Below, piece by piece: positions 48,100-56,861 of a stretch of DNA of 64,000 bases. The notes beneath the pieces are model-generated. The model was given only the letters and a program-made list of their open reading frames with translations, ran no database searches and was not told the DNA's origin. Origin of the DNA: Phreatobacter cathodiphilus (GTDB lineage Bacteria > Pseudomonadota > Alphaproteobacteria > Rhizobiales > Phreatobacteraceae); assembly GCF_003008515.1 (NCBI RefSeq), contig NZ_CP027668.1, positions 4,195,001-4,259,000 of the forward strand, written 5' to 3'. Position numbers and translations under genes: made by a program. Within the stretch, counting starts at the first letter, position 1; each line of letters opens with the position of its first letter.

Positions 48100-49386
48100 T
48101 CACGCCGGCTTCGTTTGCGGAATTCGCAGGCGGACCGTGAAGGTCTCGGCGGCCTGATCGAATTCCACGACCCCGCCATGGGCCTTCGCCACCTGATCGA
48201 CGATGGCGAGGCCCAGCCCCGTGCCCTCGCCGGCCCGCGCGGAGTCCCCTCGCGCAAACGGGCGCAGCAGGTCCCTTGCCTTGTCGGGGGAGAGGCCGTG
48301 CCCCGAATCCTGCACGTCGATCGAGAGCTGCCCGCCGTGAACTCGGGCGCTGACTGCGATGGGGGCCGTTCCATACTTGAGCGCGTTCGCCAGAAGGTTC
48401 TCGACGGCCCTGAGAACGGCTGCCTCTTTCACCCAGACCAGACCGTCTGCCGGCGCATCGAGCGCGATGGCCTCGCACCGGTTGCGTGCCTCGATCGCCT
48501 GCCGCAAGAGCGCCCGCAGCGGAACCGCCCGCGCTTCTTCGGTCTCGAACCCACGAGCGAAGTCGAGGAACTGGCCGAGCAGGCTCTCGATCCGGATCAC
48601 ATTGCGCTCGGCCCCTTCGATGAGGTCGGCATCCGCGTTCTTCAGCATCGCGAGGGACAGGCGCAGCTTCGTCAGGGGCGTCCGAAGGTCGTGACTGACG
48701 CCGGCCAGCATCAGGGCCCGGTCGGCCTCGGCCGCGCGCAACCGCTCCGACATGTCCTGCAGAGCCCGGGATACGGTCGCGATCTCCCGTGGATGCTGGA
48801 TCGTGTTGTCATAGGCGTCGGACGGACTGGACATCAAGCCGACCGCTCTCTCAAGGCGCCTCAGTGGCTGGGCAATCCGTCGTTGAAGTGCGATGCCGCC
48901 GGCAAGAGCGGCGAGCAAGGCGATCCCGGACGCAATCAAGAGTCCGGTCACCGGATCAGTTGCAGGCAATGTCCTCAGCGAGAGCCAGTAGGGGCGGTCA
49001 GCCGTGGCAATGCGGACCCAGACCCGCCCGTCGGTATCGACAACAACGCCGGATGCCGGGATGCCGTGCTGGTCCGACAGGATGTGCAGGAAGTAGCGCG
49101 AAAACCAGTTTCGCTGCATGTCTGCATCGTCAGGTGCGGTTTCGCCGACCAGAACATCAGGCGCTTCGTCGGCGCGCAGGGCTTCGGCGAGGTGAGCTCT
49201 TTGGGAAGGGTCCATCTGTCGGAAGGAGTGCTCCAGACTGCGGATCACACGTGCCGTGTCCGCGGCAGTCCTTTCGATCTGGGGACGCAGAACGAGGCCG
49301 GCGATCAGCACGAGCGACACCAGCAGCGCACCGAGGATCGCGGCGGCAAGAACCGCGATGTTCTGTTTGAACAGCGAGTCAAGCAC
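48100..49386 (-). CDS. Sensor histidine kinase, EnvZ-type
   Basis: This 428-residue protein has TM1 (NIAVLAAAILGALLVSLVLIAGL), a periplasmic loop of about 115 residues, TM2 (about 148-168, LLIASGIALLAALAGGIAL), HAMP, and a HisKA H-box (LAGVSHDLRTPLTKLRLSL). The HATPase_c domain has N-box ENLLANALKYG and G-boxes DSGHGLSP and GEGTGLGLAIV. The start is GTG at 49386, overlapping the response regulator gene by eight bases. It is cognate to that regulator. The signal is unknown. Confidence 0.9.
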   Translation of the reverse strand: MLDSLFKQNIAVLAAAILGALLVSLVLIAGLVLRPQIERTAADTARVIRSLEHSFRQMDPSQRAHLAEALRADEAPDVLVGETAPDDADMQRNWFSRYFLHILSDQHGIPASGVVVDTDGRVWVRIATADRPYWLSLRTLPATDPVTGLLIASGIALLAALAGGIALQRRIAQPLRRLERAVGLMSSPSDAYDNTIQHPREIATVSRALQDMSERLRAAEADRALMLAGVSHDLRTPLTKLRLSLAMLKNADADLIEGAERNVIRIESLLGQFLDFARGFETEEARAVPLRALLRQAIEARNRCEAIALDAPADGLVWVKEAAVLRAVENLLANALKYGTAPIAVSARVHGGQLSIDVQDSGHGLSPDKARDLLRPFARGDSARAGEGTGLGLAIVDQVAKAHGGVVEFDQAAETFTVRLRIPQTKPA

Positions 49387-50086
49387 CGTTCGACACCAGA
49401 ACGTAGCCCACGCCCCAGACGGTCTTGATCAGTTCGGCGTCATCCGCCCGGTCGCCGATGGCACGCCGCAGTCGCGTGATCTGCACGTCCACCGCGCGAT
49501 CCGTGACCTCGGCGTCCCGGCCCAGCGCACGGTCGATCAGCTGCGCCCGGCTGAGCGGGCGTCCCCGGCTGCGCACCAGCGCGGCCAGCAGGGCGAACTC
49601 ACGGCTGGACAGCTTCAGCGGCGCGCCATCGCGAGTCACCGCTCGGGTCGAGAGATTGATCTGGAGCGGACCAACAGTGACGCTGTCTTCCGGAGAGATA
49701 TCGTTCATGCCGCGCGCGCGCCGCAGCACCGCCGAGAGACGTGCAACCAGTTCGCGCGGTTCGAAGGGTTTCGGCAAGTAGTCGTCGGCGCCGGCTTCGA
49801 GACCGACAATGCGGTCGATCGGATCGCCTCGTGCCGTCAGCATGATGATCGGCGTCATATCTCCCGACGCCCTGAGGCGTTTGCAAATCGCCAGCCCGTC
49901 TTCCCCCGACATCATGAGATCCAGCACGATCGCGTCCGTCGGGTTTCGCGAAAGCTCCCTGTCAAGAGCCCCGCCGCCGTCCACGGTGCGGGTCTCGAAG
50001 CCATGTTCGGTCAGGAACCGGCGTAGCAGCGCGCGCAGTTCGGCGTCGTCGTCGACAACGACCACTCTGTCAGGCTTCCCGTTCAT
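49379..50086 (-). CDS. OmpR-family response regulator
   Basis: This 235-residue protein has a receiver (VVVVDDDAELRALLRRFL; phosphoacceptor Asp in AIVLDLMMSGEDG; Lys in YLPKPFEPREL) and a winged-helix output domain (LKLSSREFALLAALVRSRGR, VDVQITRLRRAIGD, VWGVGYVLV). It is divergent from the secreted Cys-repeat gene. Two CGTAACxCC direct repeats 31 bp apart in the shared upstream region are candidate binding sites, suggesting it controls the downstream secreted/EF-hand/exporter genes. Confidence 0.92.
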   Translation of the reverse strand: MNGKPDRVVVVDDDAELRALLRRFLTEHGFETRTVDGGGALDRELSRNPTDAIVLDLMMSGEDGLAICKRLRASGDMTPIIMLTARGDPIDRIVGLEAGADDYLPKPFEPRELVARLSAVLRRARGMNDISPEDSVTVGPLQINLSTRAVTRDGAPLKLSSREFALLAALVRSRGRPLSRAQLIDRALGRDAEVTDRAVDVQITRLRRAIGDRADDAELIKTVWGVGYVLVSNGA

Positions 50087-50160
50087 GGACGTGACCCTGT
50101 CATGGTTCCGAACGCATGGGCAATGCGAAGTTGTTTCAAACTATGACAGACGCCAGCTCT

Positions 50161-50200
50161 CGTAACGCCGTGTCACATGTTGTCCAAATTCCGTAACACC
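50161..50200. promoter_or_regulatory. Direct repeats spaced three helical turns apart
   Basis: CGTAACGCC at 50161-50169 and CGTAACACC at 50192-50200 start 31 bp apart, so they lie on the same DNA face, as expected for OmpR-family dimers. They sit between the regulator gene and the Cys-repeat protein gene. Confidence 0.45.
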
Positions 50201-50274
50201 CGGGAAATAAAGGTCATTCAGAACCCGCCTAGCTTTAGACACAACGTTTTTCGCCAGCTTCAGGAGAAGCAACT

Positions 50275-50625
50275 ATGTGTCGCATGTCTCTTTCATCGGC
50301 GCTCCTTGGTGCCGTTACGCTGATCGGAGCAGCCTTGACGTCTGCACCGCATGCGCAGGCTCAGGCCGTCATTTACTGCACGGGTCCCGGTGTGCCCGTC
50401 GGTTGTGTCGCCCGTCCGGCTGCACGCGCCCGGGTGATCTATTGCACGAGTCCGGGAGTTCCCGTCGGCTGTGTCGCACGACCGGCTGCACGCGCCAGGG
50501 TGATCTATTGCACGCGGCCAGGATTCCCCGTGGGCTGTGTCGACCGCGGGGCGCCAGGGGTCGGCGTCGCACCGGGAGTTCCGGGCAATCGCGGCGGCCC
50601 GGTCAACCGCGTCGGCCCTCGCTGA
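50275..50625 (+). CDS. Secreted protein with tandem 22-residue Cys repeats
   Basis: This 116-residue protein has a signal peptide (about residues 1-31, ending SAPHAQAQA). Three tandem 22-residue repeats of the form VIYCTxPGVPVGCVARPAAR follow, each with two cysteines nine residues apart, then a Gly/Pro/Val tail. AGGAGA precedes the ATG. The first two repeats are almost identical at DNA level, implying recent duplication. Intra-repeat disulfides would create small loops on an exported protein. I know no characterised family; metal or redox sensing is only speculation. Confidence 0.72.
   Translation: MCRMSLSSALLGAVTLIGAALTSAPHAQAQAVIYCTGPGVPVGCVARPAARARVIYCTSPGVPVGCVARPAARARVIYCTRPGFPVGCVDRGAPGVGVAPGVPGNRGGPVNRVGPR
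50368..50565 (+). repeat. Three 66-bp in-frame tandem repeats
   Basis: Units begin at 50368, 50434 and 50500. Units 1 and 2 encode the same 22 residues except one; unit 3 diverges after the second cysteine. Confidence 0.8.
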
Positions 50626-50819
50626 CCTCGTTTCGCAGTCAACCTGCCGATCATGGACGGCACGCGTTGGGCAGCTTCCAGCACGAACTTGTACCGATGC
50701 TGACCGGAAGCGACAGAGCCGTGCCACGCTCGGATCGTCCATGAGATTGTATGAGAACGGGAACAGATTGTTGTGCGCTGGTCCTGTCGCCGTCGAACCT
50801 GAACAAGTGGGTCACATCG

Positions 50820-51134
50820 ATGAAACGGAAACCTCTGAAAGTACTGACTCTGGCTGCCATCCTGGTCGCGCCGCTGTCCGGCGCCCTGGCCCAGACAGGA
50901 CCCGGCGCCGACAGGCAGAAAATGGCCAACAATTTTGCCGAAGCCGACGCTAATCGCGATGGGATGCTCACGTTCGACGAGTTTGTTAAATTTCTGCAGC
51001 TGAACGCGCGGGACAACCTGGGCCGAGCTGCACAGGTCGTTCAGTCCGGCAACTATCGCATGGCCTTCAGCCGGGTCGACACAGATCGCAATGGCGTGTT
51101 GAGCCAGCAAGAGCTGCAAGCGCTCGCAAGATGA
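50820..51134 (+). CDS. Exported EF-hand calcium-binding protein
   Basis: This 104-residue protein has a signal peptide (MKRKPLKVLTLAAILVAPLS, cleaved near ALAQ) and two EF-hand loops: DANRDGMLTFDE and DTDRNGVLSQQE, both with the canonical 12-residue ligand spacing. It is thus a small periplasmic calcium-binding (calerythrin/CREC-like) protein. Its stop overlaps the start of the membrane-fusion-protein gene (ATGA), so it is cotranscribed with the DevBCA-type exporter genes. The ribosome site is weak. Confidence 0.85.
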   Translation: MKRKPLKVLTLAAILVAPLSGALAQTGPGADRQKMANNFAEADANRDGMLTFDEFVKFLQLNARDNLGRAAQVVQSGNYRMAFSRVDTDRNGVLSQQELQALAR

Positions 51135-52390
51135 CATCACACGAACCAAACGCGGGAAAGGCAGCCGCGTCCGGGGGCTTGCCGCTCGTCGACAACGGCA
51201 AGGATCGGTCTTCGCCGAACAGATCAGTCCGCGGGCGACCGGGTTGGCCACTGAAGGCCCTGGTCGTGCTCCTGATCCTCCTGATGGGCGGCGTCATCGG
51301 GCTGTATTTCCAGGGCCCGGCCTTGCGTGCGATCTTCGCATGGACCTCCCTCGAGCCCGGCGCCGGTGCTCGGCGACCGATCGCGCTTCCGGCCGGCCGG
51401 GTGCCTTCCGCGGAGCGCGTCGCCGCCATGGCGACGGGCGACGTCGTCTCCCTGGGGCGGCTCCAACCCTCCGGCGGAACCGTCTCCGTAGCGCCGCCGC
51501 AGGGGGCCGGCGATGCGCGCATCGACCGGATGCTCGTCGCCGAGGGGGATGTTGTCACCAAGGGCGCTGTGCTGGCCGAGCTCGATAGTCTGGCGCTCTA
51601 CCAATCCGCTCTGACCAGCGCCGAAAGCACGCTTGCAATCAGGCGCGCCGGGCTCGCTCAGGCGTAGGTCCAGGCCGCGGGGACGGAGGCCGAGCTTCGC
51701 GCACAGCTGCGTGGCGCGGAGGCGACGCTGGCGGCCGCCGAGCGGGAACTGGCGCGGATGCGCACCCTGTCGGACAGGGGGGTCTCGACGCAGGCGGCCC
51801 TCGAGGCTGCCAATCGGGCCGCCGACACCGCTCGTGCCGATCTCGACCGATTGCAAGCGGCGCTGATGCGGTATCAGCCCGGACCGGACGGTTTGCAGGT
51901 GGACGTCGCCGTGGCCGAAGCCAATCTCGCCGCAGCGCAGGCGGCCGTTGACCAGGCGCGAAGCGATCTCGACCGTGCCCGGGTGCTCGCGCCTCAGAAT
52001 GGCACCATACTCAAGGTGTCCGCGCGGGCGGGGGAGCGTCCCCCCACCGGGGGGCTTCTGAAGATGGGCGACACGGCACGGATGGAGGCGGAACTGGAGG
52101 TCTTCCAGGTCATGCTGCCACGGGTCGCACTCGGACAGAATGTATCGCTCGTCTCCGGTGTGCTCGGCAGGGATCCGCTGACCGGAAAGGTCTCGCGCAT
52201 CAGCACGCTCGTCGGGCGGCAAAGCGTCACGGAGGATGATCCGGCGGCGAATACGGATGCGCGTGTGCTGCTCGTCACGGTCGCGCTGGACGAAGCGTCG
52301 AGCGCGAGGGCTGCGCGCTACGTCAACCTTGAGGTCGTGGCCCGGATCGCCGTTGCAGCCGACGTGCCTGCCGGCGGAGCCGGACGATGA
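51131..52390 (+). pseudogene. DevB/HlyD-type membrane fusion protein interrupted by an amber codon
   Basis: One continuous reading frame of 418 sense codons is broken only by TAG at 51665-51667 (codon 179). Before it: a TM anchor (LKALVVLLILLMGGVIGLYF) and the first lipoyl half (VSVAPPQGAGDARIDRMLVAEGD). After it: a coiled-coil hairpin (AELRAQLRGAEATLAAAERE onward), the second lipoyl half (APQNGTILKVSARAG) and a barrel domain. GAG-to-TAG or CAG-to-TAG is a single change. Overlaps with both neighbours are preserved, so the lesion looks recent, or it is a sequencing error or readthrough case. Confidence 0.85.
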
Positions 52391-53565
52391 CGGCCGTGCT
52401 CACCCGCATCCTCGGCCGGTTGCCGATCGGATACCTGCAGCTCACGCACAATCCAGGCCGGCTCCTGGCCGCTTTGGCCGGCGTGGCCTTCGCCAACGTC
52501 CTTGTCTTCGTGCAGCTCGGCCTGGCCGGATCGATGGGGGAATCGGTGGCCATCCCCTACCGGCTGTTCCAGCCGACACTTCTGATCATGTCGCCCGCAG
52601 CTTCGGAGACGTTGTCCGATGCGGCGACTCTCCCGCGTCAAAGACTGTTCCAGGCACGGGTACACCCGGACGTGACCGGCGGCACGCCCATCTATCTGGG
52701 TCGCCTGACCTGGATATCGGGCCAGAATTCATCCTCGTCGATCCAGTTCATCGGGCTTGTGCCTGATGCCGGGCCCTTCTTCGACGACGCGCTCGCCGCG
52801 CCTCTCATAAGCCTGTCCCTCTCGGACACCGCGCTGGTCGATACACGAACCCGATTTGTCGACATGCGCGGCTTCGCCGCGGCGCAGCCCGAGGCGCAGG
52901 TGCCGTTCGAAATGCAGAACCGGCAGCTCGGCGCCATCGGAACCGTATCGATTGGCGGCGGCTTCGGCGGCGATGGCGTGTTCCTTGTGTCGGACCAGAC
53001 CTTCTTCCACCTGTTTCCCCGGCGCAGCTCCGCGACGCCCAGCCACATCCTTCTGTCTCTGGCCCCCGGCGCCGATCCCCGCAAGGTTGCCGCCGAACTG
53101 GCGCAACTCTACCCGCCCGACACGGTCCGGATCCGGACCGTCACCCAGGCAACGCAACAGGAGATCCGCTACCAGATGACCCAACGCCCGACCGGCCTGA
53201 TCTTCGCCTTCGGCGTGGCCATCGGGGTCGTCGTCGGCATTGTGATCGCCTATCAGGTGCTGTCGGCCGATGTTGCTGATCACATCCGCGAATACGCGAC
53301 ATTCAAGGCCATGGGGTTTCGTCACGGCTTTTTCGTTGGCGTCATCCTGGAAGAGGCGATCATCCTGGCGGCAATCGGCTTCTGGCCAGGTCTTGCGTTT
53401 TCACAATTGTTCTACCAGTCGCTGGCCTACCTGACGAACATACCGATCTTCATGACCCCCGAGCGCGCTGTTGCCGTCTTTATCGGGACGATCCTTGCCT
53501 GCGCCTTGTCCGGCGCCCTTGCCATGCGCAAGCTTGCGGCCGCCGAACCTGCCGACCTGTTCTGA
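52387..53565 (+). CDS. DevC-type ABC exporter permease (FtsX/MacB fold)
   Basis: This 392-residue protein has four transmembrane helices: one near the N-terminus (RLLAALAGVAFANVLVFVQL) and three in the C-terminal FtsX domain (LIFAFGVAIGVVVGIVIAYQ, AIILAAIGFWPGLAFSQLFY, AVAVFIGTILACALSGALAM), with a large periplasmic domain between. This matches DevC of the DevBCA exporters, which work with an ATPase, a fusion protein and TolC. The ATG overlaps the upstream stop (ATGA). The gene is intact. Confidence 0.87.
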   Translation: MTAVLTRILGRLPIGYLQLTHNPGRLLAALAGVAFANVLVFVQLGLAGSMGESVAIPYRLFQPTLLIMSPAASETLSDAATLPRQRLFQARVHPDVTGGTPIYLGRLTWISGQNSSSSIQFIGLVPDAGPFFDDALAAPLISLSLSDTALVDTRTRFVDMRGFAAAQPEAQVPFEMQNRQLGAIGTVSIGGGFGGDGVFLVSDQTFFHLFPRRSSATPSHILLSLAPGADPRKVAAELAQLYPPDTVRIRTVTQATQQEIRYQMTQRPTGLIFAFGVAIGVVVGIVIAYQVLSADVADHIREYATFKAMGFRHGFFVGVILEEAIILAAIGFWPGLAFSQLFYQSLAYLTNIPIFMTPERAVAVFIGTILACALSGALAMRKLAAAEPADLF

Positions 53566-53572
53566 GGCCTTC

Positions 53573-54289
53573 ATGACCGAAGCAGCCATCACCGTCAGGG
53601 GTCTCGACCACTTCTTCGGCGAGGGCGACGCGCGGAAGCAGGCCCTGTTCGATATCAACCTCGAGGTCGCACGCGGATCGCTGACCGTCCTCATGGGACC
53701 GTCCGGCTCGGGGAAGACCACTCTGCTCACACTGATGGGGTGCCTGCGAGAGGTGCACGCCGGAAGCATCCGATTGCTGGATCAGGACCTGTTCGACGCG
53801 GATGAGACCACACGGATCGTCATGCGTCGGCGCCTGGGCTTCATCTTTCAGGCCCACAACCTCCACGACAGTCTGACGGCGCGCCAGAACGTTGTGATGG
53901 GCCTGCAGGTCCACGGCCGAGGCGATGGCAAAAGGCACGCCGCCGCCGCGGATCATATTCTGGCGCTTCTTGGGCTCGGGGAACGGCTGGACTATCTTCC
54001 GGCAAACCTCTCGGGCGGCCAGAAACAGCGGGTGGCCATCGCAAGGGCTCTCGTTTCGAACCCCGACATCATCTTCGCCGACGAGCCGACTGCGGCGCTC
54101 GACAAGGTCAGCGGCCTCGCAACCGTGCAACTGTTCAAGGACCTCGGCCAGGCCCGCCGCACCACGACCGTCATGGTCACCCATGACCCGCGCATCCTCG
54201 ATCTGGCGGATCGTGTGGTGACGCTGCAAGATGGCAGGATCGTGGAAGATCGAGCAGGAGTCATGCGCGACAACGCTCAGCCGCGCTAG
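53573..54289 (+). CDS. DevA-type ABC exporter ATP-binding protein
   Basis: This 238-residue ATPase of the LolD/MacB/DevA class has Walker A GPSGSGKTT, Q-loop FIFQAHNLHDSLTARQNV, signature LSGGQKQR, Walker B IIFADEPT and H-loop VTHDPRIL. The N-terminus VRGLDHFFGEGDARKQALFD is characteristic of DevA (HFFG motif). It follows the permease by seven bases. With the fusion protein broken, the exporter may be non-functional. Confidence 0.9.
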   Translation: MTEAAITVRGLDHFFGEGDARKQALFDINLEVARGSLTVLMGPSGSGKTTLLTLMGCLREVHAGSIRLLDQDLFDADETTRIVMRRRLGFIFQAHNLHDSLTARQNVVMGLQVHGRGDGKRHAAAADHILALLGLGERLDYLPANLSGGQKQRVAIARALVSNPDIIFADEPTAALDKVSGLATVQLFKDLGQARRTTTVMVTHDPRILDLADRVVTLQDGRIVEDRAGVMRDNAQPR

Positions 54290-54384
54290 ACCTGGCTTCC
54301 TGACCCGCCCCGGTTGTGCTGGAGGCATCAGCTCTTCCCGCACATTCCGGCGCGTTTTGTCCGGCGATCCCCGCGCGGTTCGCC

Positions 54385-55251
54385 TCACCTGTTGAAGCGG
54401 ATCGGCACGGCGAGGGTGACGTTTCCGCCGCCTCCGATGGACGGCGGCGGGGCGGGAACCGGACTGGCGCGGCGGATCATCGCCACCGCCTCGGCGTCGA
54501 TGGCGGCGTCGCCCGAGGAGCCGGTGAGGCGTGCGGCGAGGACGCGGCCCGCCCGGTCGATGGTGAACACCACCTGCGCCGTTCCCCCGGCCGCGCCGGC
54601 CGGGAACCGCTTGAACCGGTTGAGATGGGCGTTCAGCGCCCCGCGCCAGGTGGCGGGGGAGGCGCTGGGCGCCGAGGACGCGCCTGCGGCGGGGGCGGCC
54701 GCGCTGTCGGCGCGCTGTGCCTCCGCGGCCGGCGGCGCGGTGGTGCGCGGCGCCTGGCGATCGTTGGGGCGCGTCCGGCGCGGCGGCTCCGGACGGCGCG
54801 GCCGCGGCCGCTCCGCCCGGCGCGGCGGCGGCCGCTCGGTCTGCGGCGGCGGGCGCTCCACCTTCGGCGGCAGGAACAGTTCGGCGCGCGGCGGCGGCGG
54901 CATGTCGGGCAGGGGGATCTCGGACGGCTCCGGCTCCGTCTCCGATTCGGGCGGCTTTTCCTCCGGCGGCACCTCCTCCGGCACCGGCTGCGGGCTCGCC
55001 TGTGCCTCCACCATCTGCGGTCCGGGAGCCACGTCCTGGGGCTGTGCCGCGGGGGCGACCGCCATGGGAGCGAGGTCGATCATCACCGCCGGCGGCGGAT
55101 CTCCCGGCGCGGGGGAGGGGGCGGCGCCGAAAGCCACCCACAGGGCCGCGCCATGGGCGGCGGCGACGGCCGTGCCGGCGATGCCCCAGCGCAGGCCGGC
55201 GGCCCAGGCCCCGCGGGCCGGGACCCGCCCGGCTGGCGGCGACGTGCTCAT
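54385..55251 (-). CDS. tonB: TonB-family energy transducer
   Basis: This 288-residue protein has an N-terminal membrane anchor (WGIAGTAVAAAHGAALWVAF), a long Pro/Glu then Pro/Arg-rich periplasm-spanning stretch (about residues 75-170) and a C-terminal TonB domain (LNAHLNRFKRFPAGAAGGTA, then VFTIDRAGRVLAARLTGSSG). It couples ExbBD proton flow to the outer-membrane receptor encoded in the same cluster. Its start overlaps the exbD stop (ATGA). Confidence 0.9.
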   Translation of the reverse strand: MSTSPPAGRVPARGAWAAGLRWGIAGTAVAAAHGAALWVAFGAAPSPAPGDPPPAVMIDLAPMAVAPAAQPQDVAPGPQMVEAQASPQPVPEEVPPEEKPPESETEPEPSEIPLPDMPPPPRAELFLPPKVERPPPQTERPPPRRAERPRPRRPEPPRRTRPNDRQAPRTTAPPAAEAQRADSAAAPAAGASSAPSASPATWRGALNAHLNRFKRFPAGAAGGTAQVVFTIDRAGRVLAARLTGSSGDAAIDAEAVAMIRRASPVPAPPPSIGGGGNVTLAVPIRFNR

Positions 55252-55694
55252 CGGGCCGGGCCGGCCGCCGCCTGGCCGGTATCCTCGAGGCCGACCAGCG
55301 CGATCTTGAGGTAGCCGGCCTGGCGCAGCAGGTTCATCACCGCCATCAGCTCGCGATAGGCGACCGCCCCGTCGGCGCGCAGGAAGATCCGCTGCTCGCG
55401 GTCGCCGCGGGTCTCGGCATCGAGGCGCGCCTGCAGCGCCTCGCGCGGCACGTCGTCATTGCCGAGCGCCAGAGTGAGGTCGGGCTTCACCGTCAGGAAG
55501 ACCGGCTTTTCAGGCCGCGGCTGCACCGCCGCGTTGGAGACCGGCAAATCCACCGCCACGTCGACCGTCGACAGCGGTGCCGCCACCATGAAGATGATCA
55601 GAAGCACCAGGATCACGTCGATGAACGGCGTGACGTTGATGTCGGAGACCTCGGCGAGGTCGCCGTCCTGCGGGTCCTTCAGCGACACGCCCAT
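55248..55694 (-). CDS. exbD: Biopolymer transport protein ExbD
   Basis: This 148-residue protein has one transmembrane helix with the essential Asp region (INVTPFIDVILVLLIIFMVA) and a periplasmic domain ending the fold (DGAVAYRELMAVMNLLRQAGY). It overlaps exbB (TGATG) and tonB (ATGA), so all three are coupled. It forms the proton-conducting complex with ExbB. Confidence 0.95.
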   Translation of the reverse strand: MGVSLKDPQDGDLAEVSDINVTPFIDVILVLLIIFMVAAPLSTVDVAVDLPVSNAAVQPRPEKPVFLTVKPDLTLALGNDDVPREALQARLDAETRGDREQRIFLRADGAVAYRELMAVMNLLRQAGYLKIALVGLEDTGQAAAGPAR

Positions 55695-56650
55695 CAGTGC
55701 GTCGCCTGGGCATGGGCGCCGGACACGGCGCGCAGCGCCACCGGCAGGGACGCGCCCCGGGCGAGGGCGCGGCGGTCGAGATCGCGCGAGACGTGCCGCA
55801 GCACCTCGGCCGAAGCGTCCGACAGCAGCGCCCGGTAGCCGGCGATCGAGCGGGCGAAGACGTTGTAGATGATGACGGCGGGAATGGCGGCGACGAGGCC
55901 GATGGCGGTGGCGAGCAGCGCCTCGGCGATGCCCGGGGCGACGACGGCGAGATTGGTGGTCTTCGCCTGGCTGATGCCGATGAAGGAATTCATGATTCCC
56001 CAGACCGTGCCGAACAGGCCGACGAAGGGGGCGGTCGAGCCGATCGTGGCGAGCAGGCCCGTGCCCAGCGCCGCTTCGCGACCGGCGCGGGCCTCGATGC
56101 GCGACAGCGCGACGGCCACGCGCTCCTTGATGCCCTCGGCCGGAAGATCGGCGGAGCGGGCGTCTTCCTCGAGCGCGGCGCGCACCAGGTCGGCCACCGG
56201 CCCGCGCCGGGTGCGATGGGCACCGACCATGGCCGCGGCGCTGGCGAGATCGGCGGCCTCGCGCAGCAGGCGCATGGCGAACCGCGCCCGCCGGCGCGCG
56301 GCGAAGAGCTCCAGCGCCTTCACCAGCCAGATCGTCCAGGTCACGACGGAGGCGAAGGCGAGGCCCACCATCACCGCCTTCACCACCATGTCGGCCGCCA
56401 TGAACATGCCCCAGGGGGAGAGGTCGTGGGGCAGGGTGGCCGGCGCGGCGGGAGCCGGGGCGGCGACCGAAGGCGCGGGGACGGCCGGCGCGTCCTGCGG
56501 CACCGCGGCCGGCACGGCCGGGGACGGGGCGGGGGCGGGGACCTCGGTGCGCGGAGAATCCGTGGTGGGAGAGGATTGCGCGAGGGCGCCGAAGGCGCCT
56601 GCGGACGCGAGAGCCGCCGTCAGGCCGAGGATGAGGAGCCGTTCACGCAT
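55694..56650 (-). CDS. exbB: Tol-Pal/ExbB-type proton channel protein ExbB
   Basis: This 318-residue protein has a signal-like N-terminus ([20 protein letters not shown]), an Ala/Pro linker typical of the longer alphaproteobacterial ExbB, and the MotA/TolQ/ExbB domain: TM near residues 125-150 and the conserved pair [19 protein letters not shown] and [20 protein letters not shown]. The start at 56650 (MRERLL) was chosen because the signal segment follows directly. A 211-bp gap with no gene separates it from the receptor gene. Confidence 0.93.
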   Translation of the reverse strand: MRERLLILGLTAALASAGAFGALAQSSPTTDSPRTEVPAPAPSPAVPAAVPQDAPAVPAPSVAAPAPAAPATLPHDLSPWGMFMAADMVVKAVMVGLAFASVVTWTIWLVKALELFAARRRARFAMRLLREAADLASAAAMVGAHRTRRGPVADLVRAALEEDARSADLPAEGIKERVAVALSRIEARAGREAALGTGLLATIGSTAPFVGLFGTVWGIMNSFIGISQAKTTNLAVVAPGIAEALLATAIGLVAAIPAVIIYNVFARSIAGYRALLSDASAEVLRHVSRDLDRRALARGASLPVALRAVSGAHAQATH

Positions 56651-56861
56651 ATGCCGCGTCCATCGGTCGGGGCTGACGCCCCGTGGCGTTGCCGCCGCTT
56701 GGGGAAAAAAGGATGGCTGGCTTGCCCCGGGGGGCTGGCTGGCTAGGAGGTCGCCTCGCGGCTTGCGGGCGTGGTGGCCCCGACCTCGCCGGGCCGCCAC
56801 ACGAGGCGAAGTGGATGGGACGGGGGGCCGGATGCCGGCGCTCCCCATCCCACTGTCGGGC

